The translations under genes and the position numbers were made by a program. A DNA stretch of 64,000 bases, taken from assembly GCA_013349405.1 (NCBI GenBank), contig DUZS01000018.1, positions 1-64,000 on the forward strand, read 5' to 3'. Below the pieces are notes generated by a model that saw nothing but the letters and a program-made list of their open reading frames with translations, was not told the origin of the DNA and ran no database searches. The number at the start of each line of letters is the position of its first letter. The stretch's first letter is position 1. Origin of the DNA: Desulfuromonadales bacterium. GTDB taxonomy: Bacteria; Desulfobacterota; Desulfuromonadia; Geobacterales; Pseudopelobacteraceae. Positions 40,264 to 48,961 of this stretch are shown one piece after another.

Positions 40264-42425
40264 ACCCCCAACTCCTCAAAAATCTCCTGTATCCGCGCCG
40301 CCAACTCCACCGCTTCCCGGTTCAGGTCGGCCAGTTCCACATGAATATCTTTGAGGGTCTGCTCAAAGTCAAAATCATCATCCACCTCCGCTGGCGCAAC
40401 CCCCACATAGCGACCAGGAGTGAGGCTCCAGTCGGCAGCCTCGATATCAGCCCGGCTGACCACCTTGCACAGCCCTGGCACCGCTGTCATCTCAGCATTG
40501 GGGAAGCGTTCCTGCAGCCAGTGAATCTGCCGGTGGAAGTAGGCAGCCAGCTTGAGCTGTTCCACCGCCAGCTTGCGTTGTTCATCCAGTTGCTTGATCA
40601 GCTTGTTGGCAGCTCGACGGTCATATAGCTCGGCTACCTTCTCGTCGCTCGCCAGATCCTGTGCCACTTGTCCACATCTGGCAGCCAGCTTGTAGAGCAG
40701 ATCTACCTGTTTTACCAAGCCTCTGATTCGCTCCGCCAGCGGGTCAAAGCTTTGCCGGGCAGCGTGCTGGTCCCAATTGGTTGACGGCAGTGTCTTGTAT
40801 GCTTTCTGGAAATTTAACAGAACCGAAAGAAGTGAAGTGCGGTCTGCATGATAGGCAACGAGTGCTTCCGACAACTCAGATAGCGCATCAGCCATGGACT
40901 CTTGCTCCCCCCTTTGCAAAGGGGGGCTGGGGGGGATTTGCTTTTCAGCGTCAGAGGCAAATCCCCCTAAATCCCCCTTTATCAAGGGGGACTTGAAAGC
41001 ATCAGCAAATTGCTTCTGCAGCTCAGTCAGAGTATTATCGAAAGCCGCCAGCTCTACCGGAATAGCGGCGAGTTCCTCATTCAATCTGGCAAAGTATTCT
41101 CGCACCAGTCCGAGAAACCGTTCCTGCTCTCCCCGATAGAGCCAGACAATGGCAGTCAGATTGGCAAGCTGCTCCGGACTGAAGTCGTAAATTTTACGGG
41201 TAACCTTGCGGTAAATGTTGCGGGCATCCAGCATCAACACCAGATCGCGGCGTTCTTTCGGCTTCCCCTTGTCAAAGTGCCACAGCTCGCATGGCACTGT
41301 GCGGGTGTAGAAGAAGTTGGAGCGGATAGAAATCATCACATCCACATCGCCGGTCTCGACCAGCTTGCGCCGCACCTCGGCCTCGCCATGCCCGCCGCTG
41401 GACGCCTGCGAAGACATGACAAATCCGGCTCTTCCTTTCGGCCCAAGGTAGCTATGGAAATAAGAAATCCAGAGATAGTTGCCGTTGCTGACTTTCTTTG
41501 ACTTATTGACCCCCGGCAGCCCGAAGGGGAGGCGGCGATCATCCTTGACCTTGTCGGCATCCACCATATCCACGTTGAACGGAGGGTTGGCCATAACAAA
41601 ATCGCACTCGCCCCAGATCGGATGTACATCCTCATAGAAGGTGTTGGCCTCGCGGATATGACCTTCCAGCCCATGCACCGCCAGATTCATCTTGGCCAGT
41701 CGGATGGTGGTGCCGGTCTTTTCCTGGCCGTAGAAGGTCACCTTGTGGCCGGTGTCCTGGCCTTGATCCTCGATAAAGTGACTTGACTGCACAAACATAC
41801 CGCCGGAACCGCAGGCCGGGTCAAGGATAATGCCGTGATCCGGTTCGATAACGTTGACAATGGTCTGAACCAGTGAAGGTGGGGTGAAAAATTCGCCGTT
41901 GTCCTGTGCCCCCTGCATGGCAAACTTCATCAGGAAATATTCGTAGATCCGTCCAAATACATCACCGCTGGCGTTACGAAGTGCCTCCGAATCAAAAGCT
42001 CTCAGGATATCTTCCAGCAGCTTGTCATCAAACTTGTCATACTCTTTGGGCAACTGTCCCCGCAATGGCTCAAACTCCGCCTCAATGGCATTCATCGCAT
42101 CTACCAACGCGGTACCAAGGCTAACGCCGGTCGGGAGTTTCAGCAGGTAGTCATAACGACCGGTCTCCGGCAACAGCAGTGCCCGCCGCTTGATGAAGTC
42201 TCCCTTCACCAATGGACGATTGGGCATCTTTCCGGCAGCCTGCTCAGCCTTGATCTGAGCAAGAGCGGTTTCGTAGCGATTGCTGGCGTGGCGCAGAAAG
42301 ATGATGCCGAGCACCGGCATACAGTATTCGCTGGATGTCAGTTTGGAGTTGGCACGGAGCTGATCTGCGGCTTCCCAGAGACTGGATTCAATTTTTTCTA
42401 TGGCATGCATGGTATTTGCGGACAT
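40260..42425 (-). CDS. hsdM: Type I restriction enzyme methyltransferase subunit
   Basis: About 721 residues from MSANTMHAIEKIESSLWEAADQLR, with CGGAG ten bases upstream; the listed start is 17 codons earlier. The N6-adenine methyltransferase core has motif I ILDPACGSGGMFVQS and catalytic motif IV FVMANPPFNVD. A long C-terminal coiled-coil part (about residues 430-700) includes an in-frame REP-type insertion, SPLIKGDLGGFASDAEKQ followed by IPPSPPLQRGEQ. It modifies the site recognised by HsdS. First gene of the operon, behind a TTGAAG/TATAAC promoter. Confidence 0.95.
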   Translation of the reverse strand: MSANTMHAIEKIESSLWEAADQLRANSKLTSSEYCMPVLGIIFLRHASNRYETALAQIKAEQAAGKMPNRPLVKGDFIKRRALLLPETGRYDYLLKLPTGVSLGTALVDAMNAIEAEFEPLRGQLPKEYDKFDDKLLEDILRAFDSEALRNASGDVFGRIYEYFLMKFAMQGAQDNGEFFTPPSLVQTIVNVIEPDHGIILDPACGSGGMFVQSSHFIEDQGQDTGHKVTFYGQEKTGTTIRLAKMNLAVHGLEGHIREANTFYEDVHPIWGECDFVMANPPFNVDMVDADKVKDDRRLPFGLPGVNKSKKVSNGNYLWISYFHSYLGPKGRAGFVMSSQASSGGHGEAEVRRKLVETGDVDVMISIRSNFFYTRTVPCELWHFDKGKPKERRDLVLMLDARNIYRKVTRKIYDFSPEQLANLTAIVWLYRGEQERFLGLVREYFARLNEELAAIPVELAAFDNTLTELQKQFADAFKSPLIKGDLGGFASDAEKQIPPSPPLQRGEQESMADALSELSEALVAYHADRTSLLSVLLNFQKAYKTLPSTNWDQHAARQSFDPLAERIRGLVKQVDLLYKLAARCGQVAQDLASDEKVAELYDRRAANKLIKQLDEQRKLAVEQLKLAAYFHRQIHWLQERFPNAEMTAVPGLCKVVSRADIEAADWSLTPGRYVGVAPAEVDDDFDFEQTLKDIHVELADLNREAVELAARIQEIFEELGV
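40906..40993. repeat. REP/BIME-like repeat inserted in frame within hsdM
   Basis: Two palindromic halves, CCCCCCTTTGCAAAGGGGGG and CCCCCTTTATCAAGGGGG, joined through GGATTTGC and GCAAATCC. It encodes PLIKGDLGGFASDAEKQ and PPSPPLQRGE, the peptides typical of a translated REP. The same motif occurs without coding at 44574-44673. Confidence 0.75.
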
Positions 42426-42480
42426 GGAATGGAAACTCCGGAGAAGGGAGGAATTGCTGCCCAGGTTGATAAGCACTTGG

Positions 42481-42509
42481 GTTATAACATTGCATGAACA
42501 TTACTTCAA
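42481..42509 (-). promoter_or_regulatory. Sigma-70-type promoter for the hsdM-to-hsdR operon
   Basis: On the minus strand TTGAAG and TATAAC are spaced by 17 bases, about 55 bases upstream of the hsdM start. It is the only promoter-like element seen ahead of the seven-gene run. Confidence 0.5.
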
Positions 42510-42524
42510 TCAGTTCTAACATTT

Positions 42525-42554
42525 AAAAAAGGGGCGTCCGTTTCCGGATGCCCC
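42525..42554 (-). terminator. Terminator after the sirtuin gene
   Basis: On the minus strand GGGGCATCCG and CGGACGCCCC (one mismatch tolerated as G-T) close a short loop, followed by TTTTTT. It isolates the sirtuin/permease unit from the restriction operon. Confidence 0.75.
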
Positions 42555-42590
42555 AAAGGCTTGTCGCAAAACAACAAATCCTCTGTGTAA

Positions 42591-43406
42591 CTACAGCAGC
42601 GCATCAATCGCCTGCAATCCCTCCAGTGCCCCGCAGGCCAGTGAGATATGGGGTGCCTGTATCTCCGGTTCCCGGGGGTTGATGCGAATGACCGTCGCAT
42701 GCTCATGGTTCCAGCCGATCCGCTCCGATGTCGCCCGAATTGTCGGAATAGCATTCCCTGCCCCCATTTCGATCACCGCAATGCGACGGTCAGCATGTGC
42801 CGACAAAAACCGCTCAAAGGCGTGTCCCTGAATACGGGTCCGATCCGGCAGCCATGACCAATCGCCGAACATGAGAATATTGGGGCGGCTGACCTCTCCA
42901 CAGTCGGGACAGCGCGGCAGTGGGTAACGGGCACGCATGCTGTTCTCATCAATGGGAATGATTTCATCATTATCCCAGATTCTGGCACTGCACGGAGTCT
43001 GACACTGCAGCCAGTGGATCGAACCATGAACTTCTTCAATCCGGTCTTCAGCATATCCGGCTTTTTGAAACTGACCATCGACGTTCGAGGTCACGACAAA
43101 GTACTGCGCCCCCTTCCGCTCAAGCCACTTCCTGATAATATGGAAACCTTCATGCGGGACGGTATCACGGTACAGGTTGGTCCGGTGACCGTAAAAGCCC
43201 CAGCCGAGCGTGGGATCCGCAGAAAAATGCTGCGGATTGGCACAGTCGACAAACGTGTACCCCAGCCGCGCGTATGCAGGGTACGCCTTCCAGAAACCGT
43301 GGTCGCCGCGAAAATCGGGCAGACCGGAATCAACACCCATTCCCGCACCGGCAGTAATGACAAAGACATCTGCTTCTCTCACGATATCGGCGGCATGTTG
43401 TATCAT
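42591..43406 (-). CDS. Sir2-family NAD-dependent protein deacylase
   Basis: 271 residues. NAD-binding motifs TAGAGMGVDSGLPDFRGDHGFW, VVTSNVDGQFQKAGY and EMGAGNAIPTIR are present, and the catalytic histidine is in EVHGSIHWLQC. Zinc cysteines are in LQCQTPC and RCPDCG. Sirtuins remove acyl groups from lysines with NAD+. The family has members in defence against phage, but this one has only the core domain. Its ATG overlaps the stop of the permease gene (ATGA). Confidence 0.85.
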   Translation of the reverse strand: MIQHAADIVREADVFVITAGAGMGVDSGLPDFRGDHGFWKAYPAYARLGYTFVDCANPQHFSADPTLGWGFYGHRTNLYRDTVPHEGFHIIRKWLERKGAQYFVVTSNVDGQFQKAGYAEDRIEEVHGSIHWLQCQTPCSARIWDNDEIIPIDENSMRARYPLPRCPDCGEVSRPNILMFGDWSWLPDRTRIQGHAFERFLSAHADRRIAVIEMGAGNAIPTIRATSERIGWNHEHATVIRINPREPEIQAPHISLACGALEGLQAIDALL

Positions 43407-44101
43407 CGCGGTCGCTCCCGCTGCTGAATGACCGTCAGCAGATAGTTAATCCCGAAGACCAGCACCAGCAGGATCAACGACAGGGCAATAGCGACATCAA
43501 AGTTCCCTTTGCCGGTTTCCATGACGGTTGCCGTGGTCAGCACCCTCGTCTGGCCTTTAATATTGCCGCCGACCATGATTGAAGCCCCCACCTCGGAAAT
43601 AACACCGCCAAACCCGGCCATAACCGCAGCCAGAAGCGGCAGACGAGCCTCCCGGACAAGTATCCAGACCGTCTGAATACGGGTTGCCCCCAGCGCACGC
43701 ACCTGAAGTTTGAGATTGGCAGGCAGATTCTGGATTGAAGCGATGGTAATACCGGCCACCAGCGGTGTGGCAATGACCGTCTGGGCCAGTATCATGGCGG
43801 TCGGCGTATAGAGGATTTCCAGAAATCCAAACGGGCCGCTCCGCCAGAGCAGCAAGGTCACAAACAGGCCGACAACAACCGGCGGCAGGCCCATACCGGT
43901 GTTGACCAGACTGATAACAAAACGCCGACCGGGAAAATCAGCAAGCGCCAGCACAACTCCCGAAGAAATTCCTATCAGCAGACTGACTAGCGTAGCACTG
44001 CACGATATCCCGAGTGACAGCAGGGTAACCGCCAGCACCTCGCGGTCAAGCGAGAAAATCAGCGTAAGCGCCATGCGCATGCCGTCGAGAATCAGTTCCA
44101 T
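43403..44101 (-). CDS. tupB: ABC transporter permease, tungstate type (TupB-like), orphan
   Basis: About 232 residues from MELILDGMRMALTLIFS, five bases after GGAGGG; the track start is a TTG five codons earlier. Five or six membrane spans are visible, and the permease loop reads ARALGATRIQTVWILVREARLPLLAAVMAGFGGVISEVGASIMVGGN, close to TupB/WtpB permeases. No binding protein (tupA) or ATPase (tupC) is next to it; the neighbours are a sirtuin and, divergently, a cobalt transporter. The partner components must be elsewhere or absent. Confidence 0.8.
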   Translation of the reverse strand: MELILDGMRMALTLIFSLDREVLAVTLLSLGISCSATLVSLLIGISSGVVLALADFPGRRFVISLVNTGMGLPPVVVGLFVTLLLWRSGPFGFLEILYTPTAMILAQTVIATPLVAGITIASIQNLPANLKLQVRALGATRIQTVWILVREARLPLLAAVMAGFGGVISEVGASIMVGGNIKGQTRVLTTATVMETGKGNFDVAIALSLILLVLVFGINYLLTVIQQRERPR

Positions 44102-44199
44102 CAAAGCCCTCCACAAATTACACCTTCTGACTTTTTAGATTCAAATCCCCTTATACCTTCAAGAGGGCAGCGGGGCAAGTTTAAATAGCTCAATGCTCC

Positions 44200-44228
44200 T
44201 TGACATGACGGAGGTGGCGTGGTATTTC
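44200..44228 (+). promoter_or_regulatory. Sigma-70-type promoter for the cobalamin-riboswitch transcript
   Basis: TTGACA and TATTTC at a spacing of 17 bases, about 45 bases before the aptamer. Confidence 0.55.
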
Positions 44229-44273
44229 AGCTACGCAATTACGCTGTTTGTTGTCTGACAATTGAATAACAGA

Positions 44274-44457
44274 TTATGGTGCCCGCAAGGGCTTGATAGG
44301 GAAGTGAGGTGTACTTCCGGTTTCATTTCGATATGGAATTGGCACGACTCCTCCGCGGACCCGCCGCTGTAAGCGAGGACAAAGGGCAATATGTCACTGG
44401 TTGAAAAAACCGGGAAGGCGCCTGGAGGAAGAATCGCGAGCCAGAAGACCTGCCATG
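44274..44457 (+). promoter_or_regulatory. Cobalamin (B12) riboswitch
   Basis: The conserved series is complete: GGTGCCCGCAAGGGCTTGATAGGGAA, TTCCGG...GGAATTGG, GCGGACCCGCCGCTGTAAGCGAGGAC, CACTGG and GGGAAGGCGCC, GCGAGCCAGAAGACCTGCC. It lies in the leader of the cobalt transporter genes. Adenosylcobalamin binding should switch off cbiMNQO by favouring the terminator downstream. Confidence 0.95.
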
Positions 44458-44521
44458 ATTTCAGCACTCAACTATTCCCCCTGGTAAGGGGAGAGTCACT
44501 CATTATCAGACTTTGAATACG

Positions 44522-44561
44522 AAAAGTCCGTATACTGCTCTTGCAGGTACGGACTTTTTTT
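44522..44561 (+). terminator. Terminator of the cobalamin riboswitch
   Basis: AAAAGTCCGTA and TACGGACTTTT form a perfect stem around a 15-base loop, followed by TTTTTTT. It lies between the aptamer and cbiM. Confidence 0.85.
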
Positions 44562-44573
44562 GTTGTATCAAAG

Positions 44574-44673
44574 CTAATCCCCCCTGCCCCTTTATGCCCC
44601 AGAGGGTACCTTTAAAAAGTGGGGTTCTAAAACCTCCCCCTTTGCAAAGGGGGATTGAGGGGGATTTGCTTTC
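44574..44673. repeat. REP-like repeat in the cbiM leader
   Basis: AATCCCCCCTGCCCC, then CCTCCCCCTTTGCAAAGGGGGATTGAGGGGGATTTGC. The second half is nearly identical to part of the insertion in hsdM. It ends about 12 bases before the cbiM start codon and so is transcribed. Confidence 0.7.
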
Positions 44674-44684
44674 AGGAGATTATC

Positions 44685-45362
44685 ATGCACATTATGGAAG
44701 GTTTTTTACCGGTCACACATGCCCTCGGTTGGAGCGTGGCTTCAGCGCCGTTTGTTGCGTATGGTCTGTACACCATAAACAGGAGAATCAAGGAAAAACC
44801 GGAGCAAAGGATACTGCTTGGCGTTGCCGCCGCTTTTACCTTTGTCCTCTCTGCACTGAAATTGCCTTCCGTCACCGGCAGCAGTTCTCATCCGACCGGT
44901 ACCGGTCTGGGTGCTATTCTGTTCGGCCCCTCTGCCATGGCACCGATCGGCATGGTCGTGCTGTTGTTTCAGGCACTTTTACTCGCCCATGGCGGCTTGA
45001 CCACGCTCGGTGCCAACATCTTCTCCATGGCGGTTGTCGGCCCCTTTGCAGCGGCAGCTATGTATCGGCTTGCCAAAGCAGCAAAAGTGCCGTTCGGACC
45101 TTCAATCTTCCTCGCCGCCTCACTTGCAAACCTCCTCACCTACGTCACCACCTCGGCCCAGCTGGCGTTTGCCTTTCCTGACCCGACCGGTGGTTTTGTC
45201 GCCTCATTTGTCAAATTTGCCACCATTTTTGCCATAACCCAGATTCCCCTGGCAATCAGCGAGGGACTCCTGACAGTGGTTGTCATGAACGCTCTGGCAC
45301 GCTTCAACGCCCCGGAACTCCAGGAGATGAATGTGACTCCGGTGTTGGAGGTAAAGGCATGA
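44685..45362 (+). CDS. cbiM: Cobalt ECF transporter component CbiM
   Basis: 225 residues from [18 protein letters not shown], the standard CbiM start (the listed ORF adds ten codons). The N-terminal MHIMEG holds the metal site; His2 is part of the cobalt coordination in the family. Seven hydrophobic segments follow, with [22 protein letters not shown] the conserved family loop. It is the substrate-specific membrane part of CbiMNQO, supplying cobalt for B12. It overlaps cbiN by four bases and is under the cobalamin riboswitch. Confidence 0.96.
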   Translation: MHIMEGFLPVTHALGWSVASAPFVAYGLYTINRRIKEKPEQRILLGVAAAFTFVLSALKLPSVTGSSSHPTGTGLGAILFGPSAMAPIGMVVLLFQALLLAHGGLTTLGANIFSMAVVGPFAAAAMYRLAKAAKVPFGPSIFLAASLANLLTYVTTSAQLAFAFPDPTGGFVASFVKFATIFAITQIPLAISEGLLTVVVMNALARFNAPELQEMNVTPVLEVKA

Positions 45363-45694
45363 AACGCTATCAGAACCTGGTGATGATACTTGCAGTCGTG
45401 GCCCTGGTGGCTCTGCCGCTCTGGATGGTCAAAAAACCTGCGCCCGGCGCTGATGGCAGGGAAATTACGGTTTTTGCAGGGAGTGACGACACGGCGAAAA
45501 ATCTTGTTGGTGTCATATCGCCCGACTACAAACCATGGTTCAAATCACCGGTGGAACCGCCGGGCGGAGAAATAACTTCTCTGCTCTTTGCCTTGCAGGC
45601 GGCTTTGGGAGCCGGTTTTATCGGCTATTGGTACGGTTGTTCCACAACCCGTGCAAAACAAAAACAGGCACTTCAAAAAGAAGCCCGGTGCTGA
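45359..45694 (+). CDS. cbiN: Cobalt transporter small subunit CbiN
   Basis: 111 residues with two membrane helices (about 6-24 and 75-93) separated by a periplasmic loop, [60 protein letters not shown] and the second helix fit CbiN, which presents cobalt to CbiM. Overlaps cbiM and cbiQ. Confidence 0.93.
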   Translation: MKRYQNLVMILAVVALVALPLWMVKKPAPGADGREITVFAGSDDTAKNLVGVISPDYKPWFKSPVEPPGGEITSLLFALQAALGAGFIGYWYGCSTTRAKQKQALQKEARC

Positions 45695-46434
45695 CCGAAC
45701 AGTCCGCCTATACAAACCGATGGCGGCGGGTATGCCCGCTTGCGAAAGGGTTGTTCTCCCTCTGCGGCATGATTGCCGCCTTTGCCGCAGGTTCACCGCG
45801 CACCGCCCTGCTGGTAGCCTGCCTCCTCTCTGCAGCAACGATTTTAGGAGCCGGTGTCGCCGTCACACACTATCTGCGGGTTGCGTTTCCGCCACTCCTT
45901 TTTCTCGCCGCCAGCACACTTTCACTGCTGGTTTCCCTCGACTTCGGTACCTCTCAAACCGGAGTATCGCTCCACCTTGCCGGAGCTGATTTTCCCCCTG
46001 TTGCCGCTGTCTGCAGCCGCTCACTGGCCTGCCTGGCCGCCCTGCTCTTTCTTGCCCTGACCACCCCGCTCTCGGACTGTATTTCTCTGCTGCGGCGCTG
46101 CAAGGTACCGGAAACCCTGCTCGACCTGATGACTCTCTGCTACCGGACCCTCTTTGTACTGTCGGAAGCGATCCACGACACCATGACCGCCCAGTCTGCC
46201 CGACTCGGCTATACAACCGTGACGGTCTCAATACGTTCGCTCGGCGGCCTCATTTCCAACCTGATTGTCCAGGTCTGGCGGCGCAGCCATGCACTGCATC
46301 ATGCCGCCCAGGCACGGGGTAATGACGGCACTCTCCGCTTTCTTGAAAACAGCTACACCAACTCACGACTCAGTACAGCCATCGCTCTTGCCTCGGGCGG
46401 TATGATGATTGCGTTTACAGCCATACTGCCATGA
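45688..46434 (+). CDS. cbiQ: Energy-coupling T component CbiQ
   Basis: About 248 residues. The start is taken at a GTG overlapping the last codons of cbiN; the ORF-track start lies inside cbiN and is not plausible. Several hydrophobic helices are followed by the T-component coupling segment: SEAIHDTMTAQSARLGY, then the second coupling helix HHAAQARGNDG. It links CbiM to the ATPase CbiO. Overlaps cbiO by four bases. Confidence 0.9.
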   Translation: MLTEQSAYTNRWRRVCPLAKGLFSLCGMIAAFAAGSPRTALLVACLLSAATILGAGVAVTHYLRVAFPPLLFLAASTLSLLVSLDFGTSQTGVSLHLAGADFPPVAAVCSRSLACLAALLFLALTTPLSDCISLLRRCKVPETLLDLMTLCYRTLFVLSEAIHDTMTAQSARLGYTTVTVSIRSLGGLISNLIVQVWRRSHALHHAAQARGNDGTLRFLENSYTNSRLSTAIALASGGMMIAFTAILP

Positions 46435-47288
46435 GCGACGCTATCCTGACACTGCAGCATGTCTCCTATCGCTACCCTGACGGCACACTCGCCCTTGACA
46501 ACTGTTCTCTGAAGGTCCAACGCGGATCGCGTACCGCCGTGCTTGGCGCAAACGGCGCCGGCAAGACGACCCTGTTTCTCCATCTGAACGGAATCCTCCG
46601 TCCTACCACCGGTCAGGTTCTCTGCGGCGGCGCTCCGTTTGACTACAGTCGCACCGGCATGCGGAGACTCCGCAGCCTGGTCGGACTTGTCTTCCAGAAC
46701 CCGGACAATCAGCTGTTTTCGGCCAGCGTACAGGAAGATGTCTCTTTTGGACCGATGAATATGGGACTGGAAGTGGGAGAAGTACGGAAACGGGTAGAAG
46801 AGTCTCTGCTGGCCGTAGGTATGGCGGAATCTGCCGACAGGCCGGTCCACAATCTCAGTTACGGCCAGAAAAAACGGGTCTGCATCGCCGGCGTCCTTGC
46901 GATGAAACCGGATATTCTTGTCCTTGACGAGCCGATGGCGGGCCTGGATGCCGCCATGCAGGAAGAACTGATGACCGTTCTCAACCGGTTGCACAGTGCA
47001 GGTATGACCATTATCATTGCCACTCATGACCTTGATTTTGCCTACGGATGGGCCGATGACGGCATCGTCATGAAAGCGGGACGGCTCCTGGCTGCAGGAG
47101 CCGCGACGGAGATTCTTCTCCGTGATGAGGTACAGAGCGCGCTCGGCGGCGCCCCGCTTGTCGCTGAGATTTCCCGGCGTCTACTCTTGCTTGGCGTCGA
47201 TCTTCGTGATAATGAATATATACCGCGCAGTAAGGGCGAATTACTGCAGGCAATTACGGCACAGGCAAAACAGGAGAACACGCCATGA
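46431..47288 (+). CDS. cbiO: Cobalt transporter ATPase CbiO
   Basis: 285 residues. Walker A is LGANGAGKTTLFLHLNG, the Q-loop FQNPDNQLFSASVQEDVSFGP, the signature NLSYGQKKRVCIAGVLAMKPD, Walker B ILVLDEPMAGLD, and the H-loop IIATHDLDFAYGWAD. FQNPDNQLF is the usual mark of ECF-type ATPases. It drives cobalt uptake. The end overlaps hldD by four bases, so heptose synthesis and cobalt transport share one message. Confidence 0.95.
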   Translation: MSDAILTLQHVSYRYPDGTLALDNCSLKVQRGSRTAVLGANGAGKTTLFLHLNGILRPTTGQVLCGGAPFDYSRTGMRRLRSLVGLVFQNPDNQLFSASVQEDVSFGPMNMGLEVGEVRKRVEESLLAVGMAESADRPVHNLSYGQKKRVCIAGVLAMKPDILVLDEPMAGLDAAMQEELMTVLNRLHSAGMTIIIATHDLDFAYGWADDGIVMKAGRLLAAGAATEILLRDEVQSALGGAPLVAEISRRLLLLGVDLRDNEYIPRSKGELLQAITAQAKQENTP

Positions 47289-48277
47289 TCATCGTTACCG
47301 GAGGGGCAGGTCTAATCGGCAGCGCCGTCGTTCAGCGCCTGAATGAGAGCGGCAGGGAAGACATTCTGATTGTGGATCACCTTGGCCACACGGATAAATG
47401 GCGCAACCTGGCGCCGCTCCGTTTTATGGATTATCTGGAAAAAGATGCCTTTGAGCGGATGCTCGATGCCGGTTCCTTGGCCGGGCGACTTGCGGGCCAC
47501 CGCGGACTTGACGCGGTCATTCACCTCGGCGCCTGTTCGGCCACTACCGAACCGGACGCCACCTATCTGGTCAAAAACAACTTTGAATACTCACGCAAAC
47601 TGGCACTGACAACGCTGGCAGCCGAAGCCCGCTTCATCTACGCCTCCAGCGCAGCGACATACGGGGACGGGGAAAACGGTTTTGTCGATGATGACCATCA
47701 ACTGCCGCTTCTCAGGCCCATGAACATGTACGGCTACTCAAAACAGCTCTTTGACCTCTGGGCACTGCGTCAGGGCCTGCTCAGCGAAATTGTCGGCATA
47801 AAATACTTCAACGTCTATGGTCCCAACGAGCAGCACAAAGGTGATATGCGTTCGCTCGTCCTCAAGGCGTATGAGCAGATCAGCGCAACCGGAACGCTCC
47901 GGCTGTTCAAGTCGTATCGCCCCGAATATGGCGATGGCGAACAGCTGCGTGACTTTGTGTACGTTAAAGACGCTGCAGCCATGACGCTTCATTTTCTTCA
48001 GGCAACCGACGCTAACGGCATATTCAACGTCGGCGGCGGCTCGACCGTCAGCTGGAACCGACTTGCCGCTGCTGTGTTCAGCGCCATGGCAAAACCGCTC
48101 AACATCGAATATATCGACATGCCGGAAGCGCTTCGCGCCACCTACCAGTACCTCACCTGCGCTGAGACGGCAAAGATCCGTGCCGCAGGGTACGGCACGC
48201 CGGTCATGACAGTTGAAGATGCGGTCAGTGATTACATCAGGAACTATCTGGTGCCGGGGAAACGACTGGGCGATTGA
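47285..48277 (+). CDS. hldD: ADP-L-glycero-D-manno-heptose 6-epimerase
   Basis: 330 residues. The extended SDR core has MIIVTGGAGLIGSAVVQRLNE (NAD(P) site), IHLGACSATTEPDATYLVKNN, and the catalytic YGYSK (MNMYGYSKQLFDLWA). NVYGPNEQHKGDMRSLVLKAYEQI is the HldD signature. It makes the heptose used in the lipopolysaccharide inner core. Its ATG overlaps the cbiO stop, so it is probably co-transcribed with the cobalt transporter and partly exposed to riboswitch control. Confidence 0.93.
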   Translation: MIIVTGGAGLIGSAVVQRLNESGREDILIVDHLGHTDKWRNLAPLRFMDYLEKDAFERMLDAGSLAGRLAGHRGLDAVIHLGACSATTEPDATYLVKNNFEYSRKLALTTLAAEARFIYASSAATYGDGENGFVDDDHQLPLLRPMNMYGYSKQLFDLWALRQGLLSEIVGIKYFNVYGPNEQHKGDMRSLVLKAYEQISATGTLRLFKSYRPEYGDGEQLRDFVYVKDAAAMTLHFLQATDANGIFNVGGGSTVSWNRLAAAVFSAMAKPLNIEYIDMPEALRATYQYLTCAETAKIRAAGYGTPVMTVEDAVSDYIRNYLVPGKRLGD

Positions 48278-48289
48278 GGAGAGTATGCG

Positions 48290-48625
48290 ATGAAACCAGC
48301 TGATAAATATTTAAAAATTGTCGAGTGGTCGGAAGAAGATGCGTGCTACATAGGGACCTGCCCTGGACTGATTCTTGGCGGCGTTCACGGCACCAACGAA
48401 GCAAAAGTGTATGAAGAATTGTGTCAGGCAGTATCAGAGGCGGTTGAACTGTATCTGACTGACGGCAAGCCTCTTCCTGCAGCCACAGCCAATAGACATT
48501 ATTCAGGACGGTTTGTTCTGCGCGTCGGAGCGGAACTGCATAAAGAGGTATCAATCAGAGCGGCGCGTGTTGGTGAAAGCCTGAACAGTTATTGCCAGAA
48601 GATTCTTCAGAATGCCGTTAATTGA
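48290..48625 (+). CDS. HicB-family antitoxin-like protein, solitary
   Basis: 111 residues. The HicB-like fold is visible in YLKIVEWSEEDACYIGTCPGLILGGVHGTNEAKVYEELCQAVSEAVELYLTDGKPLP. The C-terminus looks like a ribbon-helix-helix DNA-binding domain (GRFVLRVGAELHKEVSIRAARVGESLNSYCQKIL). No HicA toxin frame is seen on either side: 12 bases separate it from hldD and 21 from the PilZ gene. It may be a stand-alone regulator. Confidence 0.82.
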   Translation: MKPADKYLKIVEWSEEDACYIGTCPGLILGGVHGTNEAKVYEELCQAVSEAVELYLTDGKPLPAATANRHYSGRFVLRVGAELHKEVSIRAARVGESLNSYCQKILQNAVN

Positions 48626-48646
48626 GAACATACGAGAGGAACAATA

Positions 48647-48922
48647 ATGGAGTGTCAAAGACGATTTACAAGGGCGCAGGGGCATTCAGCCAGCTGTATT
48701 CTGGTGAAACCGGATGGTGATTCTTATCAGGCGACGTTAGAGAACATCTCTATCGGCGGCGCTTTGATCAAAATGGATGAAGGTGCTCCGAACAGCCTGA
48801 ATGCAGGTGACCAGTGTACCGTAACATTATGTAACAGCAGTGGTCCGCTGGCATCAGAGTACACCTGTCAAATCGTCTGGTGTGACCTTGGGCGTCTGGG
48901 TATCCAATTCATCACTCAATAA
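48647..48922 (+). CDS. PilZ-domain protein (c-di-GMP binding)
   Basis: 91 residues. QRRFTRAQ gives the RxxxR element and ATLENISIGGALIKM the NxSxxG element of PilZ, the two c-di-GMP contacts. The fold is a single domain with no partner. It should act as a c-di-GMP-dependent adaptor. Confidence 0.8.
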   Translation: MECQRRFTRAQGHSASCILVKPDGDSYQATLENISIGGALIKMDEGAPNSLNAGDQCTVTLCNSSGPLASEYTCQIVWCDLGRLGIQFITQ

Positions 48923-48961
48923 GTACCTCCGGGTAACTCACCAAACTATTACAGGTATCCC

